Shown here: in pieces, positions 46,183-59,279 of the stretch | How positions within the stretch are numbered: the stretch's first letter is position 1 | How the letters are laid out: each line of letters opens with the position of its first letter | Assembly: GCA_963853835.1 (NCBI GenBank) | Contig: OY970823.1 | Span: forward strand, 49,637,808 to 49,701,807 | Direction of reading: 5' to 3' | DNA from: Calendula officinalis | Lineage: Eukaryota > Streptophyta > Magnoliopsida > Asterales > Asteraceae | DNA: 64,000 nucleotides | Notes under the pieces: generated by a model | The model's input: the letters and a program-made list of their open reading frames with translations, nothing else | Databases searched by the model: none | Told to the model about the DNA's origin: nothing | Position numbers and translations under genes: made by a program

Positions 46183-46757
46183 TGAAGACTATGATTACTA
46201 CTGATGGGGCAGAAACACTTGTTACTGATGAGTTGATACTGATGAAGTCTATAACTAAGTTACTACTGATCATGCACATATTGAAGATACTACTGATCAT
46301 TAGTAGTTACTACTGACGTTGGTTTGGACTTACTACTGATTACTAGAGTTACTACTGACGATGCATATTTACTACTGGTGAATGCAATTACTACTGGTAC
46401 GCATATTTGGAAGCATATCAAGTCCGAGATCTTCACAGAATTAGTTATAGAATGTCATTCAATGTATATCTTTTATAATTCGATGTAAATCAAGTCCTAG
46501 AATAACTAGGGTAAATAGTTAGGCTTCAAGGACTATTATATATAGTTCCTTACGAATTGTAAACGTACGTGTGTATTGTTAATCAATAATATACATTGAA
46601 GCTTTTTGTGAAACTGTGTTCTTAATATTATTGCATATTGTTCATACAGATTCATTGTTCTTAATTATATTGATATAGTGTTAATCCGATGTAACTTCTA
46701 TTATCAATTAGATCTAAAGGTGTTTATTAACTAATTCATAGTTAATCGATCCTGACA
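46134..46757 (+). repeat. 3' LTR, left tip missing
   Basis: Matches the 5' LTR from TTATTACTGATGCTG onward. The first ~22 bases of the 5' LTR have no clear counterpart and no polypurine tract precedes it. Confidence 0.75.
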
Positions 46758-48184
46758 GTTTAACAAGGTTCACCTTGTGGCTTGAAGTTGTGGTTCGTAT
46801 ATATGTATTTGTTTGGTAGTTTTAACATCAAAGTGAACTCGACTTGCATAAATAAAAGATAATAATATAGATGTCACAAGAGATAAGGTTGCTCACTATA
46901 GTCATCCACTTAAGAGACTTTCTAACTTTGAAGACATCATTCTCCTTGCTCAAAGCTCCCAACGACTTTATTCTTGTTTTCCAAACCTCATAGAATAAGG
47001 TAAAGTAGGCATTTAAGCGAGTATCACTTGAAGAAATGGAGGGACAAGTCATGAAATAGAATCACTTACTGGACAGCATACTGTTTGAAGATTTCCAGGC
47101 CAAAAACGAGGTTTTAAGGTCTGTTCGAGAGAGGTTTTAAGCTATCCAAGAGTTGGAAATTGTAGAGGGGTGTTATACAAGTATTTTGGTTTTCGAATGA
47201 AGGCATTTTGAGGCTTTAGTAGAGAGTTATGGCTTCTTCCTTGAGAGGGTGCAGGATCTGCGAATTTTCTTCCGACAGCAGCTTCAAGCCCAATATCGAC
47301 TGAGTTTCAGTAGGTAAATGGATTGTTTATGACTTGGATGTTGTAGAAGAAAGTCTTACGGTGATTTGGCAGTTTGGATGGGTTAATTTAGAGTTGTTGA
47401 TCAAAAGTTATGAAGATTTTGGTGAAGAGTGTCGGAGAGGATCTTGAATCCGGATTTTAAATGGATGAGAGAGTGTTTGAGAGATCTTGTGTGTGTTATA
47501 TTAGGTGAGAGATGATACCACTGAGTTGGAGAAAGATGTTACAAGAAATGGTCTTTATTAAGTCTTAGAATAAAACCATTAGTCATTAACCTTCCTAGAT
47601 GCATGAAGGATAATAGAAAATAATGATGTTATGCGTATTGGGAGAGGGCAAATCAGAAAAGATGGTGACAGCTCTTGGAAGGTGAGGCATGGGAAGAAGT
47701 CAAGAAACCAAAGCTAAATAAAGATGGTGATGGGTGTTTGCTTTCTGCAGGAACTCGATGGCCAAGGACATGCACAAGATATCCATGTTTGACTTTTCAT
47801 TTGCATTTTGTCTTATTCCAAAATTTAATTTCCTTTTAATATTTTTCTCTTATGTATATGAGGATTTCAAATCTTCACCTAGTACAAAATAAAAGGGATG
47901 GGTTTCTTTTTGCCTACTGTCACACGTAAAGAGAGAGGTACAAGAAAGAAAAAGGGTGGGGAAAGTTGATGTATTTGGTGTACGTACATGGAAAGGTGAA
48001 CTGAAAGTTGACACAATGGGATTGGGGTAGATGGTACACTCATAGGGGTTGACTTAAGTATTATACTTTTATTTTCTTTTTATATTTAAATTTTCTTTTA
48101 TTTACAAATGAGTAATAACGTTTTTCAAACGATGCTCGGTTCCGTTCGGCGTAAGGAAAATGATCATTTTCGAGGGTTGTCACA

Positions 48185-48783
48185 TATGAAGATGATGGAA
48201 GTCTACTAGAACCATTAACCTAGCGAAGCTGCTTACGGCATAGAGTCTGAAAGATAGCTCGAGGCTATGCAAGCAGAGATGCAATCCATGTATGACAACC
48301 AAGTCTGGGTGTTATCAGGCTTGCCACCACAGTCACGTGCTGTTGGATGCAAGTGAGTTTTCAAGAAGAAAACTGACATGGATGGGAAGGTGCATACTTA
48401 CAAAGCACGACTCGTCGCGAAGGGTTTCACGCAAACACATGGTGTGGATTATTCTGAAACCTACTTGCCAGTCGCTATGCTTAAGTCTATTAGAATTCTT
48501 ATGGTTATATCAGCATATTACGACTATGAGATATGGCAAATGGATGTTAAAACCGCCTTCCTTAACGGGGAGTTGAATGAGGACGTATTCTTGATTCAAC
48601 CGGATGGTTTTACAGATCCAAAGAATCCTGATAGAGTATGAGAATTGCTAAAATCCATTTATTTATTGAAGCAAGCATCTAGAAGTTGGAACTTATACTT
48701 TGACAAAAGAATCAAAGAATTCGGTTTTGTCAAAAGTGATTTCGAGGTGTGTGTCTACACAAAATTCATGTGGGAGCATAGTA
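48185..48783 (+). pseudogene. Copia reverse transcriptase, N-terminal part
   Basis: Continues the pol of the outer element: ESERWLEAMQAEMQSMYDNQ, KARLVAKGFTQTHGVDY, WQMDVKTAFLNGELNEDV. Stops at the GCK*VFKK position (~48357) and at 48639-48641. Cut at 48783 by the solo LTR. Confidence 0.85.
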
Positions 48784-49923
48784 TGTAGGGATTTAGCTAC
48801 GCACCATGCGACTTATCGACCCATAGGATCGACCTCCTAGTATACTTGGTTCGAACCATGACTGACCAAGAACATGAACTTGTTCTTGACCGGTTTAAAA
48901 CCAACTAGCTGATTTAATCCCTAAATGCGGAACTGGGATTAAACCTAATCCTTAAACCCTAAAGGATTGGGATGTTGGAAATCTAGATTAGGTTAACAAG
49001 AAAGAAACCTTGTACGAAGAACTCGAACACACACACATACTTGTGTGTATTCGTCGACTACTACCAAGAACCCTAGGGTTCTTGGTTCGACTTCGAACAA
49101 GAGGAGAAGGAGGAAAGAGTGTTCCATGAATCATACCTTAGGTTAATGCTTAAGATAAGTCCACTGATGATGAACACGACGAACGATCCTCTAGATGATC
49201 ACTTGCAACGAACTTGGATCTTCAAGACTTGAAGAACACAAAGAACGAATGAAGAACACGAAGAACACAAACTTGTGTCTTGGGGTGTTCGGCCGAAACC
49301 AAGAGAGGAGGGAGGCTAGGGTTTCGAAATAGTGATCAGGGAATAAGGGAACCCCATGCTAACTATTTATAATAGAAAGACTTACACTTAGGGCCCTTCT
49401 AGTTTAATTAAGATTAATCTCTTAATTAAACTTATCTCTTACACTTTAAACCCCTTATAGTTTTACTAGTTTATTATTGTTGCACTTAACTATCAAATGT
49501 CTAGTATTAAACACCAATAATTCGGTACCCATATACACGAATTATATATACTTGTATTTATACTTTTAATAGTTAATTATATAATAACCTTTATATAATT
49601 TACACAATAACATTATCCAATTACTATATGTTTTAATAGCTTTAAATCATATCAAGGATAACCTTTAATTAACACATTATATATTTACTCAACTAGTAAA
49701 TGTACAACTACTTGTATTAATTAGTTAGTTAAACTAATCTAGCAATAAGTTAAACTTAACTTAATACTTAACTGATTCATAATGACTATTATGAATCATT
49801 CATCTTCGTAGTATCGTTGCATAACTTGCTCATATTACATGCACTCACCGGTGTGACCCTTAAGTGTTTCGTAGGCATGGATGTATCATCATAGGTTGAC
49901 TAACTATGCACATAAATCCTTCA
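48784..49923 (-). repeat. Solo LTR (1140 bp), minus orientation
   Basis: Same family as the LTRs at 50762 and 57984. Minus-strand ends TGAAGGATTTATGTGCA...CCCTACA. Perfect duplication TAGTA (48779-48783, 49924-49928). No internal region, so it arose by LTR-LTR recombination. Confidence 0.9.
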
Positions 49924-49928
49924 TAGTA

Positions 49929-50761
49929 ATCTTACTAGTCGTGTATGTCGACGACATACTGCTTATATGAAACGATATACCAGCAATACAAGGAGTAAAA
50001 TCCTAGTTAGGTAAATTTTTCCAGATGAATGACTTGGGAGAAGTCGCGTTTATACTGGGTATAAAGATCTACAGAGATAGATCTAGGCGGCTTATTGGAC
50101 TTAGTCAAAGTACATACATTGACAAAGTGCAGAAGAGATTCAGTATGAGTGATTCCAAGAGAGGTCTCATTCCAATGACACATGGCATTACACTGAGCAA
50201 AGCTCGGAGTCCTACATCTAACAAAGAACAAGCTAGGATGAGTTTGGTACCATATGCTTCGGCAATTGGATCAATCATGTATGCCATGTTATGTACTAGG
50301 CCCGATATTGATTACACCATAAGTCTTACGAGCAGATATCAAAAGAATCCTGGTGAGCCCCACTGGGTGGCTGTCAGGAACATTCTCAAGTATTTGAGAA
50401 GGACGAAAGAAATGTTCTTGGTCTTTGGAGGTTTGATGGAAGAATTGCGTGTAACTGGTTACACAGATGCAAGCTTCCAAACCGACAGAGACGATTACAA
50501 ATCTCAATCGGGATTTGTCTTCACACTACACGGAGGAGCTATATCTTGGAAGAGTCAGAAACAAGATACTGGAAAAGGCTGAGTACATTGCCGCAAATGA
50601 TGCTGGAAAAGAAGCCATGTGGCTTAAGAATTTTATCGAGGATCTTAGAGTTATTGCCAGTATCTCTAGACCCATCGAAATATTCTGTGATAACAGTGGA
50701 ACAATAGCGCAAGCTGTTGAGCCAAGAGAGCATCAAAAGACCAGACATGTACGCAGGAAAT
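49929..50761 (+). pseudogene. Copia reverse transcriptase C-terminus and RNase H
   Basis: Begins in VILLVVYVDDILLI, the YVDD catalytic box, with stops at the LLI*NDIP and KS*LGKF positions. Then FILGIKIYRDRSRRLIGLSQSTY, GSIMYAMLCTRPDIDY, NILKYLRRTKE, RNase H GYTDASFQTDRDD and the SGFVFTLHGGAISWKSQKQDT region. A frame break occurs near 50573 where the usual DSTTEAEY segment is shortened. It ends in KTRHVRRK at the insertion. Confidence 0.85.
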
Positions 50762-51997
50762 TGTAGGGATTTATAGTACTCGATCAACCACTTGGGTCGA
50801 CCGCCTAGCATGCTTGGTTCGAACCTTGCTGACCAAGAACATGAACTTGTTCTTGACCGGTTAAACCAACTAGCTGATTTAATCCCTAAAAGCGGAACTG
50901 GGATTAAACCTAATCCTTAAACCCTAAAGGATTGAGATGTTGGAGATTTAGATTAGGTTAACAAGAAAGAAACCTTGTACGAAGAACTCGAACACACACA
51001 TTTGTGTGTATTCGTCGACCATCAACCAAAGAACCCTAGGGTTCTTTGGTCGAAATTCGTCCAAGAGGAAGAAGGGAGTAAAGGGTTTTCCCAAAACATA
51101 CCTTGTTGATTGCTTAAGATTAATCCACTGATGACGAACAAATCGAGCGATCTTCTAGTTGATCTAAGCAATGAACTTGTTCTTCAAAACTTGAAGAACA
51201 CGAAGAACGAACGAAGAACACGAAGAACACAAGACTTGTGTTCTTCCCTTGATCTTGTTCGGCCGAAAATAGGGAGAGGAAGGGGATGATTTTCGTGGCT
51301 TGTGTATGTGTGTAAGAGTGTTTAGGGTTTACCCTAAGCCTCTTATTTATATACAAATAAGTTACGCTTAGAACCCTTCTAGTTTAATTAATATTAGAAC
51401 TTTAATTAAACTTCCTTTTAACACTTCCATCCCTTATAGTTTTAACTAGTTTATTACCATTGCACTTAACTATCAAATGTCTAGTATTAACACATTATAA
51501 TTTCGGTACCCATATACACGAAATTATATTCTTGTATTTATACTTTTAATAGTTAATTATATAATAACCTTTATATAATTTATACAATAATATTATCCAA
51601 TTACTATATGATTTAAAAGCTTTATCTTAATGAAAGAAATGTTTACTCAACTAGTAAATGTACAAATACTTGTATTAACACATTGTATATTTAATAGCTT
51701 TATATCATTTAATAGCTTTATCTTAATGAAAGAAATCTATAATTAACACATTGTATATTTACTCAACTAGTAAATGTATAAATACTTGTATTAATTAGTT
51801 AGTTAAACTAATCTAGTAATAAGTTAAACTTAACTTAATACTTAACTGATTCATAATGACTATTATGAATCATTCCTCTTCGTAGTATCATTGCTTATCT
51901 TGCTCGTATTACATGCACTCACCGGTGTGACCCTTAAGTGTTTCGTAGGCATGGATGTATCATCATAGGCTGACTGACTGTGCACATAATTCCTTCA
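50762..51997 (-). repeat. 3' LTR of the Gag-only element (1236 bp)
   Basis: About 106 bp longer than its partner because a segment (TTTAATAGCTTTAT, CTTAATGAAAGAAAT) is duplicated near 51615-51750. The ORF 51356-51120 has a near-identical counterpart at 58566-58330; it is LTR sequence and I do not call it a gene. Confidence 0.9.
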
Positions 51998-54424
51998 GAC
52001 TCCCACTTGTGCAAGTCTGTAACCTTTATCTTAATGATACGAGCTACAGTGGCCTTCTAGATGGGCATGTATGTAACCAACCCCATAAAAACAGCTTACG
52101 TAACCCAGGTATGGTTTATGAAAAACTCTTTAATAGCGTCTCCTAGTAAATAACACTCTGTCTCTACTTCTTGGGCAAACTATGTTAGGCTCATCCCTTG
52201 CAGCACGATATTTGTGACAACGAATACGAGCATGGTAGAAATTATCAACTCCTGTATTCGAAATCATTTCATGACTTCTTGATTCAAACTGTTGTGATAA
52301 ACGACAAAGAACAAATCAGTTCGTTTGGACATGGCCATGCACTTTCAGTTATCTCATCACGTCAAATGACCTATAAATATCTCTCCTAAAAAGGAGGTGC
52401 AATTACCATCTTGTATATTTCGATTTAAAATACAACTTCCTTTGTACCCAGTATCGCCTCGTATGACAAACGTATTTCAGTATTGTCTAAGTTAAACCAA
52501 AGCACATTAGTCATTGTATCCTAAACCAAATATCTCAGGCTTAAGGACAATCCTAGTGAACAATACTTTTGAACTTTTCAACCACGAAGTATTGTCACGG
52601 TGGTCAATCCAATATTCGTCGAGCTCCAACAGAATATCACCGATATTTGGTTTACACAAAACTTGTGTAGTTATCTTCGAAGAACTTCGAATCTACCACC
52701 AAATACCGCGATGACGTTAACGTCCCATCGAGGTTCCCACCAAGACGAGTAGTCACGGATTTTGTGTCTTCTTGAATAAATAGACTTTGATTCGTGGATC
52801 TTGTAAAACATACAAAGTCTGAATAAAAATGATACTAATTCTAGTATTACTCCTCACTGGACATAGATACTGAATTATTACTGGATCATTACTTATTCCT
52901 TTCGTTCACGTTGATTACTTAATGATTTTTTACAACCTTGATTGTAACTTTATCACTAAAACAATCATTTCTATTAAACTAAAGACATAAGACGAGTATT
53001 TAGGAATACTATTACTTTTGTCTTTGCTAGATATTGTTCTTGCAACAATCTAGAACATATTCTAGTCTTGCCTTTTATGCAATTCGGTAAACATAGGATT
53101 GGAAATTAACTCCTTAGTTTCTTGAATTCATAAAATCATCCTTGTAACTAAAGTCTCTTTTAGTTACTCGATTTGTAGATATACTTACTAGTTAAAGAAA
53201 TTTCCTTAAATGATTGTGTTATCCACTGAAGTGTTTAACAACCTATTAGATATGCAATAATTAATCACAAGACTTGTGATCACGCTATTAGGTTTGCAAT
53301 AATCTAATCAACGATCATTTATTATTTCTCTAAACTCTTTGGCTAACGACTTGGTAAAACCTTGTTGTTAATGTCTTACTAACTTACTAAATTCATTAAC
53401 ACCTTTAATGAATTATGTTAGTCTTAGCTCCCACTTACTTTTATGGAACTTAAGCATCTCTTAAACTGCTACTTTGACCTAGTCAATAACTTGTAGTTTA
53501 ATCTTTTAAGAATTCTATCAATAATTAAGATCATCATTTGGATCTGCGAATATCCAACATTCCTTTTAAGGGAATCATGATCTTTATTGATTACTGTATC
53601 TAACAATTATGAAACACTTGAAACGATACTATCAATTCTTAAATATATTAGTATTCTTTTAAGAATCTTATTTAATGCCAAAGTCATTTCTTGGATTTGT
53701 CAAATATCCATTATTCCTATTAGGGAATTATGACTTGATTAAATATTGTATTTATTACAAGTATAAGAGACTTGCAACAATACATTTTAATTCTTAAAGA
53801 CTTTAATATAGTTATGTCCCTTTTAAGAGTCATTTAATGTCTAAGTCATTTTACTTGGATTTTACGAATATCCAACTGTTCCTATTAGGGAATTATGACT
53901 TCATTAAATCCTTTACTACAAGTATAAAAGACTTGTAATAATACTCTTAAAGTATATCTTAATTATATCCAATATAATCATACTATATTAATAATAATAC
54001 TTTAAAACTTTCTATCATAAGTAATGACTATTACTTAAAATGTTTTAACTAAGTTCAATAACTTTTGAACCTTATGCTTCCATAAAACTCTTAAATACTT
54101 TCATTAGAAAAACTTTCTAATTACTAGTATCTAAATACCTTGAGCTATCAAGACATTGCTTATACAACAATCAAACAAATATATAAATATAAACATGAAA
54201 CATAAGTAAATCAAAACTTGACTTACAATCTAGTCATAAACCTTGACTAGTGTAATTATCACACATGCACACAATATAATTCAACCATGGATTCGAAATT
54301 TAATTAAAACCAAAATGAAACTTGTTTTAATATAAAAATAAAATTATCCAAACAATAAAGTAAATTGTTTAAAACGAATCCACTGAAAAAACTGAATTAT
54401 AAAAACTTGGTGCTCGTGGGATCA
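51998..54424 (-). other. Non-coding 3' interior of the Gag-only element
   Basis: No pol motif on either strand. It contains three tandem copies of a ~165-bp unit at about 53520-53960 (GAATATCCA, TTCCTATTAGGGAATTATGACTT, ACAAGTATAARAGACTTG). Confidence 0.7.
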
Positions 54425-55433
54425 TCACCATCTCATGCCGGTCACCATCACTTTCCATCTCCTGCAATAAACGATTGCAAAAGTTAGATTACTCGTAATG
54501 TACTTTACAAGTATCTTAAAGTGATTAAGAAGTGTGGTTGTGTTACCTGAGGAACTTGCGTTTCCTCCACTACCACTTGCACCCTTTGGACAATTTCTTT
54601 TCCAATGTCCAGCCTCACCACACTTGGAAGCACCAGTTCTCGGTCCTCGCAGTGTTAGGCTTAATCTTATTGACCTTTTGTTTGACACCTTTACCACTTG
54701 GCACTCCTTGGTTAGGATAGATTTTACCCTTTCCTTTACCACCATGCCCTTTTCTCTTCTTCCTACCGCCACCGCCGTTACCAATCAAGAGAACGTCCTT
54801 AGATTTGGTCCCCAAACTCAACTCAGCTGTCTTGAGCATGGAATGTAGCTCAGCAATGGATTTCTCCATATTATGCATGTTGTAGTTGACCACAAAAGAC
54901 TTGTAGTCATCAGACAACGGGTTAAGTATAGTATCTGTTGCCATTTGCAATGGTATGGGGTGACCAAGTCTAGCGAGGTGATCCATGTGTCCCTTCATTT
55001 TCATGACGTGGGCACTCACCGGCGTTCCTTTGACCATCTTGCAAGAGTTGAAGGCTCGATTGATGTCAAACCTCTCGGTGCGAGCTTGCTCTTGAAATGA
55101 ATCCCTAAGTTGCTGGATCATCTCAAATGCAGGCACATCCATAAGTCCCGCTTGTAACTCGGGACTCATAGTGGCTAGCATTAAACAGCTCACATCGAGT
55201 CTATCACTGACATGCTTATCATAAGTTTGCCTCGTTTCAGCTCTAGCATTAACAGCAGGGGTGTTCGGTACTGCTCTCTCCAAGACATACCACTTTCTCT
55301 CATGCCTGAGCACAATACGAAGATTGCGCTCCCAGTTGAGAAAGTTTGACCCAGTCAACTTGTCCTTTTCGAGGATTGAGCGAAGTGAGAGATTGTTGGT
55401 ACTTGTTGTCGCAATCACATTTGTTGCTGCCAT
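54425..55433 (-). pseudogene. Copia Gag of the nested element
   Basis: Starts MAATNVIATTSTNNLSLRSI at 55433 and runs through the UBN2 capsid-like core (GSNFLNWERNLRIVL, LATMSPELQAGLMD, VSAHVMKMKGHMDHLARLG). Then a Gly/Lys-rich basic stretch and a CCHC knuckle CGEAGHWKRNC, which lies in the next frame (54784-54425), so one frameshift near 54615-54640 separates capsid and nucleocapsid. Its role would be forming virus-like particles. The frame ends soon after the knuckle, with no protease following. Confidence 0.85.
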
Positions 55434-55499
55434 CTACAAATCAAACCCAGTTTAATTAGTAATCATCAATAAACATTCTCTAAAATATATTATAAACCC

Positions 55500-57970
55500 A
55501 TAATTAATATTTTAGGCCTAGGATCCATACGTCACATTCTCGCCGCAAGGTTTGGGCACTTCCCGACGAGACATGCTATTTCTGGTAGGTAACTTCCTTA
55601 CCGATCGTATCAAGACTTGACACGATTCCTAGGGGTCGTAGAATCTTTAGACATAACTTATTACAACTTTGTACAATCTAATTGTACATTTCTAAGTTAG
55701 TAATAAAGTCTAGTATGTTTATTCTACTCAAGTACTTTTTGGGCCGGGACTCCCGATTATCACCAAAGTAGATCAGACCATCTAAGACAGTGCGATGCTC
55801 TGCGCCGGGACTCCCGATTATCACAGAACCTTACGCACCCTAACACTCGCAATGATTTGAATCCATATCTAAGGTTCTTTATCCTTACAATATGAATATC
55901 GTTGAACAAGTGAGGTGTTCCATTAGGTGGATAGTACTTCGATCTAAGATTTTCTTGGGTTTGTTTAAGTCTTAAACTAAACTTAAACTTTTATTCCAAT
56001 CTTAATCCTTGTTTAAAAAAAATGTGACTTGAAGAATTGAAACGTTCAACAAGACACCTTTTTAAAACATAAGAACTATTCTTTAAAACTTATAGTTTCA
56101 AGAATTTGTACGATTTTACATGTATACCTAAAACGAGGTGTACAAAACGTTTTACTAGGTTTTGTGAGAAACCTTATTTCTAATAAAACTTACTTGTTTT
56201 ATATTACTTGAAAAACTTATAAACTTATGTTAAACTTTTATAACTTTTATGATTCATGAACTTGAAACATAAACTCAGTTTAACACACCTAGTTTTTCAT
56301 ATGTCTAATAATGAAATTAAACATTTATTTCTTTCTTATTAATTTCGACCATAACTTATGCCTTAACGACATACTTACAAACTTTGTGATTTTCTTGTGT
56401 AGCTCCCACTAGCTTCAACAACCATGATGAACCTTAAGCTAACACAATCACCGGTTTATACTTGGTGAAACTAATAAACCTATTATATAAAAACTATATA
56501 TAATAATTCTTTAGTTTGTTTTAAACCTTTCTTATATTTAACTTGAACTAGTTAAATATAGGTTCTTGTTATTTATACTTGATCATTAATCTAGTATATT
56601 ACATAACTTGTAAAATACTTATATCATACTTGTATAATTATCTAGTTATAATAACTTATAACTTTATACACCTTGATATATATAACAATATAACTTTGTA
56701 TATTTCTAGTTAATAATATAATTTCAACTTGTACAATTACTAGTTATAATTAAATCATAACTTTGTACAATCTAGTTTTAATTATATTATAACTTACACA
56801 ATAACTAGTTACACTATTATTTCTTTAAAGATCAAAATAACATTATCCTTTTAATTGTTTCATTTTATCTTGTATTAAATATATATATATATATAAATTC
56901 GTATATATGTATATTTATAATAATAAACTTAACATTCTAATAAGAATATTACACCTAATTTATACTTATACATTTTAACTTGAACTAATTAAAATGTGTA
57001 TAAACTTATTATATCTTTTAAAATTCAATTTTACTTAAAGAAACGAAAATTTAAATACATATATACATATTTATACATAATTAAATACACCTTGTTAATT
57101 TTAGAACTTAAAAATTAACACCTTCTTTATTAATTCCCTAAGTTCATTAGATGAACCCTAATCTTGTTTTTGACCAATCAAAACTAGGGTTTTGACTTTC
57201 TTGATCAAAGACATTATATTAATTAAAAGATTAATTTAAATCAATCATTTTAAACAATAAACTTTGTTTAAATTCTAAGATAGATTATATCCTTAATAAA
57301 TTTATTTAAACTTTTTAATTTAAACCTTATAGACAATAAACTTTGTCTAAATTACTAGGTTTAAAGAACTAGCTTTAATAAATCTATCAAAATAATAATT
57401 AAACCTATTAGACATAAACTTGTCTAATTAACTAGGTTTTAGATTATTATCCTAATTAATACTTTTAAACTATTAAACTTAAACTAGTTTAATGTTCTAG
57501 GGTTCTTTAAGGTTTTCGAAAACTTAAGACTAGGATGCTTTTCCACCAATTAAACTAGGCTAGTTTAATAAACTTGGTGTCCAAGTAATCCTCTAGATTC
57601 CGAAATCTCTAGGGTATTAGGAAAGAATCCTTTTGATCAATTAAACATATCTTGTTTAATATACTTGATCCTAGGGTTCTTTCTAGGTCACGAACATTCT
57701 AGGGTTTATGGAAAGAATCCTTTTGATCAATTAAACATATCTTGTTTAATATACTTGATCCTAGGGTTCTTCCATGGTTTCGAAAATTTACTAGGGTTTC
57801 TAGAAACCTTCTTGACCAATTAAACTTAGACTAGTTTAATGTTCTTGGTCCTAGGGTTCTTCCCTATTTTCGAAAATAATGAAGAAGAAGAAAAACTTGA
57901 AACAAAAAAAAACTTGTAAATAAAGTAAACAAACAATCTTTGTTAATCTAGTCTAGATCTCTAAACCAAC
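55500..57970 (-). other. Leader of the Gag-only element
   Basis: The gag-proximal 450 bp (55500-55950) is homologous to the outer element's leader (37200-37580), including paired palindromes at 55745-55755 and 55806-55816. The rest is AT-rich with repeated TTAAACTAGTTTAAT-like segments and a duplicated GAATCCTTTTGATCAATTAA block (57626, 57715). Confidence 0.75.
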
Positions 57971-57982
57971 GCTCTGATACCA
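57971..57982 (-). other. Primer binding site of the Gag-only element
   Basis: GCTCTGATACCA, complement of the copia PBS, one base from the LTR. Confidence 0.9.
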
Positions 57983-57983
57983 C

Positions 57984-59113
57984 TGTAGGGATTTATTGTA
58001 CTCGATCAACCACTTGGTCGACCGCCTAGCATGCTTGGTTCGAGCCTTGCTGACCAAGAACATGAACCGGTTAAACCAACTAGCTGATTTAATCCCTAAA
58101 AGCTGAACTGGGATTAAACCTAATCCTTAAACCCTAAAGGATTGGGATGTTGGAGATTTAGATTAGGTTAACAAGAAAGAAACCTTATACGAAGAACTCG
58201 AACACACACATTTGTGTGTATTCGTCGACCATCAACCAAAGAACCCTAGGGTTCTTTGGTCGAAATTCGTCCAAGAGGAAGAAGGGAGTAAAGGGTTTTC
58301 CCAAAACATACCTTGTTGATTGCTTAAGATTAATCCACTGATGATGAACAAATCGAGCGATCTTCTAGTTGATCTAAGCAATGAACTTGTTCTTCAAAAC
58401 TTGAAGAACACGAAGAACGAACGAAGAACACGAAGAACACAAGACTTGTGTTCTTCCCTTGATCTTGTTCGGCCGAAAATAGGGAGAGGAAGGGGATGAT
58501 TTTCGTGGCTTGTGTATGTGTGTAAGAGTGTTTAGGGTTTACCCTAGGCCTCTTATTTATATACAAATAAGTTACGCTTAGAACCCTTCTAGTTTAATTA
58601 ATATTAGAACTTTAATTAAACTTCCTTTTAACACTTCCATCCCTTATAGTTTTAACTAGTTTATTATCATTGCACTTAACTATCAAATGTCTAGTATTAA
58701 CACATTATAATTTCGGTACCCATATACACGAAATTATATTCTTGTATTTATACTTTTAATAGTTAATTATATAATAACCTTTATATAATTTATACAACAA
58801 TATTATCCAATTACTATATGATTTAATAGCTTTAAATCATATCATGGATAATCTATAATTAACACATTGTATATTTACTCAACTAGTAAATGTACAAATA
58901 CTTGTATTAATTAGTTAGTTAAACTAATCTAGTAATAAGTTAAACTTAACTTAATACTTAACTGATTCATAATGACTATTATGAATCATTCCTTTTCGTA
59001 GTATCATTGCTTATCTTGCTCGTATTACATGCACTCACCGGTGTGACCCTTAAGTGTTTCGTAGGCATGGATGTATCATCATAGGTTGACTGACTGTGCA
59101 CATAATTCCTTCA
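57984..59113 (-). repeat. 5' LTR of the Gag-only element (1130 bp)
   Basis: Nearly identical over its length to 50762-51997 apart from the duplicated segment, indicating a recent insertion. Confidence 0.9.
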
Positions 59114-59118
59114 GAAAT

Positions 59119-59279
59119 ATCACCTCATACGTGAGTATGTTAGAGAAGGTGATATAATAATTAAGAAAATACCAACGGATGACAACGTTGTTGACCCGTT
59201 GACAAAACAACTAGCTGGACCAAAGCATGAGAAACATGTGCACGCTATAGGCATGCAATACCTAAATATTGGTAGCTAG
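59119..59279 (+). pseudogene. Copia RNase H C-terminus of the outer element
   Basis: Continues pol after the nested insertion: YHLIREYVREGDIIIKKIPT, DDNVVDPLTKQLAGPKHEKH, IGMQYLNIGS, then TAG at 59277-59279. The following 59280-60135 is non-coding 3' interior. Confidence 0.9.

Larger units (their letters stand above)
41278..46757 (+). mobile_element. Non-autonomous copia (SIRE-like) element with gag and a large unknown ORF
   Basis: 5' LTR 41278-41920, PBS TGGTATCAGAGC at 41923-41934, gag plus an extra ORF, 3' LTR to 46757. The duplication GTTTA is perfect (41273-41277, 46758-46762). No protease, integrase, RT or RNase H motif exists between the LTRs, so movement would need enzymes supplied in trans. 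Confidence 0.85.
39950..48184 (-). mobile_element. Gypsy-type LTR-like insertion, split by a copia element
   Basis: The right end reads GGGTTGTCACA, the inverse of a TGTGACAACCC gypsy LTR start; the left end begins TCACACCCCGCC. Flanks CATGA (39945-39949) and TATGA (48185-48189) match at 4 of 5 bases. Without the nested copia it is ~2.75 kb with no pol motif, so a long solo LTR in minus orientation is the simplest reading. Antisense text near 47250-47450 resembles known plant gypsy LTR interiors. Confidence 0.5.
50762..59113 (-). mobile_element. Gag-only copia element (TR-GAG type), minus orientation
   Basis: LTRs 50762-51997 and 57984-59113; the PBS (reverse complement of TGGTATCAGAGC) at 57971-57982; polypurine tract GACTTGCACAAGTGGGAGTC (reverse complement, next to 51998). 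Perfect duplication GAAAT (50757-50761, 59114-59118). It holds gag but no pol motifs. LTR tips, polypurine tract and leader match the outer element it sits in. Confidence 0.9.
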
